Source: CG2-30-44-17 sp964344725
Lineage (GTDB): Bacteria > Patescibacteriota > Gracilibacteria > UBA1369 > UBA12470
Direction of reading: 5' to 3'
Assembly: GCA_964344725.1 (NCBI GenBank)
Contig: CAYFOI010000011.1
Location: 1-39,621 of the forward strand
Length of the DNA: 39,621 nt
Positions 37,472 through 39,621 of this stretch are shown one piece after another. The stretch's first letter is position 1; every line of letters begins with the position of its first letter. Under the pieces are notes generated by a model. It was not told where the DNA came from and did not search any database. It was given only the letters and a program-made list of their open reading frames with translations. Position numbers and translations under genes: made by a program.

Positions 37472-38707
37472 ATGACACTTCTTCCTAAAATTGTTAGAGA
37501 AAATCCGCGCAGATCTGCGGTTTTGGCAGTTGTATTGATGGTTTTAGCGGGATTGGTTTTGTCTAGAGCTCCCAAACTGGGTGACTCTGATCAGGCGAAG
37601 ACTGTTGCTTCTCAAGAAAAAGCGCCTAAGAGAGTAAAATGTAATACGGGTGGTGGCTTAAAAAACAAAAAATCTATTACTGATGTCGAGCAGTTGCAGC
37701 ACCAACAAGCTCAAGATATTCAGGAATGTATATTCTTGGCTGCTGATGAGGCGGAACTTGATGTTGCATGTGAATTGATTGATCAAGAGGTGACTTTGTT
37801 TAGCTCTAGCTTGAGATATGTTTTAAAAATGGTTGTATGTATTGCTTATGATGAAGAAGGTTATCCTGTTGCGAGGAGTTTTGCTTATCCGGGGCCTGTT
37901 TGTAACCCTGATGATTTTTTTTGTGATCACATTGATGATGTTACTTATACTTCTGTTGCAACGTCTTCTTTTCCATTGAACTCTTATGTAGGTTCGGGTG
38001 GTTTGCCTGCTTTGCATTTGAATGCATCGCCTAGTGATTTGACTGAGGAGAATTCTTTTGTGTCGCCGTTTGTAGGTAATCAGGGGGAGTTGGATGTTGA
38101 TACTTATGATACTTGTCAGGCGGCTTTTGGGTTTTTGAATCAAGACACTGAAGTGGGGTCTTCTGCTAATCTATTGAGTAGGGCAGTGATGGATTTGTAC
38201 GATTTGTTTGAAAGGAGTGGCTTTGAATATGAAGCTTTGGGTGATCATAGTTTTTTTGGTGGACGTGAGGAGGTTGGTGTTTATGGTGAATCCGATGGAG
38301 GGGTTCCAATGAGATGTGCTTTATCTGCTGTTGATGATGTTGAAGTTTTGTGTTCTCCCACTTATCCAGGATTGTTTAATGAAGATGGTGTGTATGAGAA
38401 ACCTGCAGGTTTACGGAATGAGGGATTGGTAGATCCTAGCTGTAGAGCGGAAGGAAGTTTGGATGATTTTTGGATAGATGAATCGTTGATGGATGGGGTA
38501 GTTGGTTGTGATAGTGGGTATGATTTTGTTTTAAGTGGGTATGGTTTTTTGTCGTTAAATTATACGGATGATGAAGTTGATCGTGAAATTATTATTCGGA
38601 GAACTTGTAGGTATTATCATGATTATGAGGAGATGCTTGCTGATGGTATAATAGGGTTTGCTGGTGAATGGGATGTGCAGGGTTTGTATGAGGAATATTG
38701 TGAATAG
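37472..38707 (+). CDS. Cysteine-rich exported or membrane-anchored protein of unknown function
   Basis: 411 aa. A basic N terminus (KIVRENPRRS) leads into a helix (AVLAVVLMVLAGLVL, residues 16-30) without a clear cleavage site, so it is probably anchored with its body outside. The body is acidic, poor in Lys after residue 70, and holds over a dozen Cys (for example QECIF, DVACEL, VVCIA, PVCNPDDFFCD, DTCQA, MRCAL, VLCSPT, PSCRAE, VGCDSG, RRTCRYY, EEYCE), suggesting disulfides. No domain is recognised. The style resembles the protein at 4600 (exported, acidic, Cys-containing, tight promoter), though I see no clear homology. Confidence 0.78.
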   Translation: MTLLPKIVRENPRRSAVLAVVLMVLAGLVLSRAPKLGDSDQAKTVASQEKAPKRVKCNTGGGLKNKKSITDVEQLQHQQAQDIQECIFLAADEAELDVACELIDQEVTLFSSSLRYVLKMVVCIAYDEEGYPVARSFAYPGPVCNPDDFFCDHIDDVTYTSVATSSFPLNSYVGSGGLPALHLNASPSDLTEENSFVSPFVGNQGELDVDTYDTCQAAFGFLNQDTEVGSSANLLSRAVMDLYDLFERSGFEYEALGDHSFFGGREEVGVYGESDGGVPMRCALSAVDDVEVLCSPTYPGLFNEDGVYEKPAGLRNEGLVDPSCRAEGSLDDFWIDESLMDGVVGCDSGYDFVLSGYGFLSLNYTDDEVDREIIIRRTCRYYHDYEEMLADGIIGFAGEWDVQGLYEEYCE

Positions 38708-38744
38708 ATCGGTTTTTGCTTTTGTTGGATCGTTTCTGGGAAAG

Positions 38745-38777
38745 TTCTGGTGCGAGAGTGCTGGGGCTTTTTTATCT
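38745..38777 (+). terminator. Weak terminator after the 37472 gene
   Basis: AGTTCT pairs with GGGGCT through G-U pairs around a GTGC...GTGC loop, followed by TTTTTT (about 38771-38776). The core is almost the same as the groESL terminator, suggesting a copied element. Confidence 0.55.
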
Positions 38778-38778
38778 A

Positions 38779-38810
38779 AATAGCTAACAAGCTACCTAGC
38801 TAAATAGCTC
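38779..38810 (+). repeat. Low-complexity TAGCTAA tract upstream of pilT
   Basis: TAAATAGCTAACAAGCTACC and TAGCTAAATAGCTC units lie just upstream of the pilT -10, where a -35 would be expected. Confidence 0.5.
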
Positions 38811-38819
38811 TTTTTCTGG

Positions 38820-38825
38820 TATAAT
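38820..38825 (+). promoter_or_regulatory. Extended -10 promoter of pilT, near-leaderless
   Basis: TGG followed by perfect TATAAT (38820-38825), then eight bases and ATG 38834. No good -35 is present, as often with extended -10 promoters. Confidence 0.6.
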
Positions 38826-38833
38826 ATACAGAT

Positions 38834-39621
38834 ATGTTAGAACAAATTTTACAACTTGTTGCAGAGCATAAGGCGCCAGATGTTCATCTGAAGGTTGGAC
38901 AGGCTCCTGTACTGCGTATGCCGAATGGGGATTTGTTGGTTGCGGAAGGGAAAACGTTAACAGAAGAAGAGGTTTATGATATTGCTCGTAAGATTACGAG
39001 TGATGAGAAATACTCTCATTTTGAGGATAAAAAGCAGGTTGATTGTGCTTATACTCTTGATGGAGTAGGGCGCTTTCGTGTGAATGTTTATCAGGAGAAA
39101 GGTGGGCCGGCGATAGCTTTCAGGCTTATTCCGTCTGAGGTCCCTTCTTTTGAAGCTCTTGGGCTTCCTGAGGCGCTCGCTAAGCTTGCTCTTAGGCCTC
39201 GGGGGTTACTTCTGGTTACAGGTCCGACTGGATCTGGTAAATCGACAACTTTGGCTTCGCTTCTTGATCTTATTAATCAGAGTAAACGTGGTCATATTAT
39301 TACCGTTGAAGATCCGATTGAGTATGTTCATGAGTCGAAAAAATCTCTGGTTACTCAAAGAGAAATTGGGATGCATGCAGACTCTTTTCCAGATGCGATT
39401 AAGGCATCGCTGAGGCAGGATCCGGATGTGATTATGGTTGGTGAGATGCGTGATCTTGAGACTATTGCGGCGGCGATTACTCTTGCTGAGACTGGGCATC
39501 TTGTTCTTGCAACTCTTCATACGCAGGATGCGGCGCAGTCTGTTGATCGTATGATTGATGTTTTTCCTGCTTATCAGCAGCAGCAGATTAGGGCGCAGCT
39601 TTCTGTTTCTTTGATTGGGGT
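38834..39621 (+). CDS. pilT: Type IV pilus retraction ATPase PilT (partial, runs off the window)
   Basis: The first 262 codons are present; the frame is still open at the right edge. The N-terminal PAS-like domain begins MLEQILQLVAEHKAPDVHLK. Then come Walker A GPTGSGKST (residues 130-138), Asp box TVEDPIEYVH (157-166), Walker B RQDPDVIMVGEMRD (194-207) and His box TGHLVLATLHTQDAAQSVDR (220-239). The ATLHT.DA..SVDR pattern and the short N-terminal domain favour PilT over PilB. It would power pilus retraction for twitching, attachment or DNA uptake. Pilin and other pilus genes are not in the window. Confidence 0.95.
   Translation, partial: MLEQILQLVAEHKAPDVHLKVGQAPVLRMPNGDLLVAEGKTLTEEEVYDIARKITSDEKYSHFEDKKQVDCAYTLDGVGRFRVNVYQEKGGPAIAFRLIPSEVPSFEALGLPEALAKLALRPRGLLLVTGPTGSGKSTTLASLLDLINQSKRGHIITVEDPIEYVHESKKSLVTQREIGMHADSFPDAIKASLRQDPDVIMVGEMRDLETIAAAITLAETGHLVLATLHTQDAAQSVDRMIDVFPAYQQQQIRAQLSVSLIG

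Noticed and set aside
1..39621. Alternative genetic code (TGA as Gly, as in Gracilibacteria/Absconditabacteria)
   Set aside because: GroEL, NrdJ, RNase Y and others are full length without internal TGA, and TGA ends two genes where a stop is expected.
1..39621. CRISPR arrays, insertion sequences and prophage
   Set aside because: No regularly spaced identical repeats, transposase or integrase motifs, or phage structural genes were seen. The TAG/CTA tracts are degenerate and lack unique spacers.

Overview
The window looks like chromosome from a small-genome bacterium of the Candidate Phyla Radiation (Patescibacteria), perhaps on the Peregrinibacteria side. The taxonomic call is an inference from style, not from a marker gene. 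Points in favour: many short or unrecognised exported proteins, few Shine-Dalgarno sequences, promoters placed so close to start codons that several mRNAs should be leaderless, a B12-dependent ribonucleotide reductase, and a + strand that looks rich in G and T whichever strand is coding. TAA and TAG end almost all genes. TGA ends two (the radical SAM gene and the methyltransferase at 20091), and no gene needs TGA to be read as an amino acid. There is no transposase, CRISPR array or phage module.

Layout. 1-176: end of a structured transcript closed by a terminator. 312-1137: guanylate kinase and tRNA-Gln. 1264-8794: an envelope block with unknown exported proteins, an ABC exporter interrupted by an amber codon, an S-layer-homology protein and a RimK-like ATP-grasp ligase; a frameshifted small lipoprotein gene and a 15-codon leaderless ORF sit in its gaps. 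8850-11708: a large DASS-type transporter with RCK_C domains and a methyltransferase. 11710-15653 (minus): a membrane protein, a lipoprotein, an eIF2B/ribose-bisphosphate-isomerase-like protein that lacks a normal start codon, and an ArsB/NhaD-type transporter. 15768-17459 (+): two unknown proteins, one with a duplicated domain. 17461-31882 (minus): pepA, an NrnA-type DHH phosphoesterase, a methyltransferase, a DJ-1/PfpI protein, trxB, a 36-aa membrane peptide, cobA, a large unknown helical protein, nrdJ, a lamin-tail-domain protein and a GT39-like membrane protein. 32220-39621 (+): RNase Y, an orphan radical SAM protein, groES-groEL behind a CIRCE element, a cysteine-rich exported protein and the start of pilT.

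How the genes connect. nrdJ, cobA and trxB make a coherent unit for deoxyribonucleotide synthesis: CobA makes the adenosylcobalamin that NrdJ needs, and TrxB feeds the thiol reductant. Two NrdR-type boxes 32 bp apart overlap the nrdJ promoter. Divergent from nrdJ, a very short transcription unit has a Fur-box-like 25-bp palindrome over its -10, an 11-codon Gly/Cys ORF (MDGGKGGCCGC), a hairpin and a strong terminator. It could be a metal-regulated micropeptide or a RyhB-like small RNA, and it is the best candidate here for something undescribed. Exported lipoproteins, SLH and lamin-tail proteins, the GT39-like enzyme and PilT fit an attached, surface-interacting life style.
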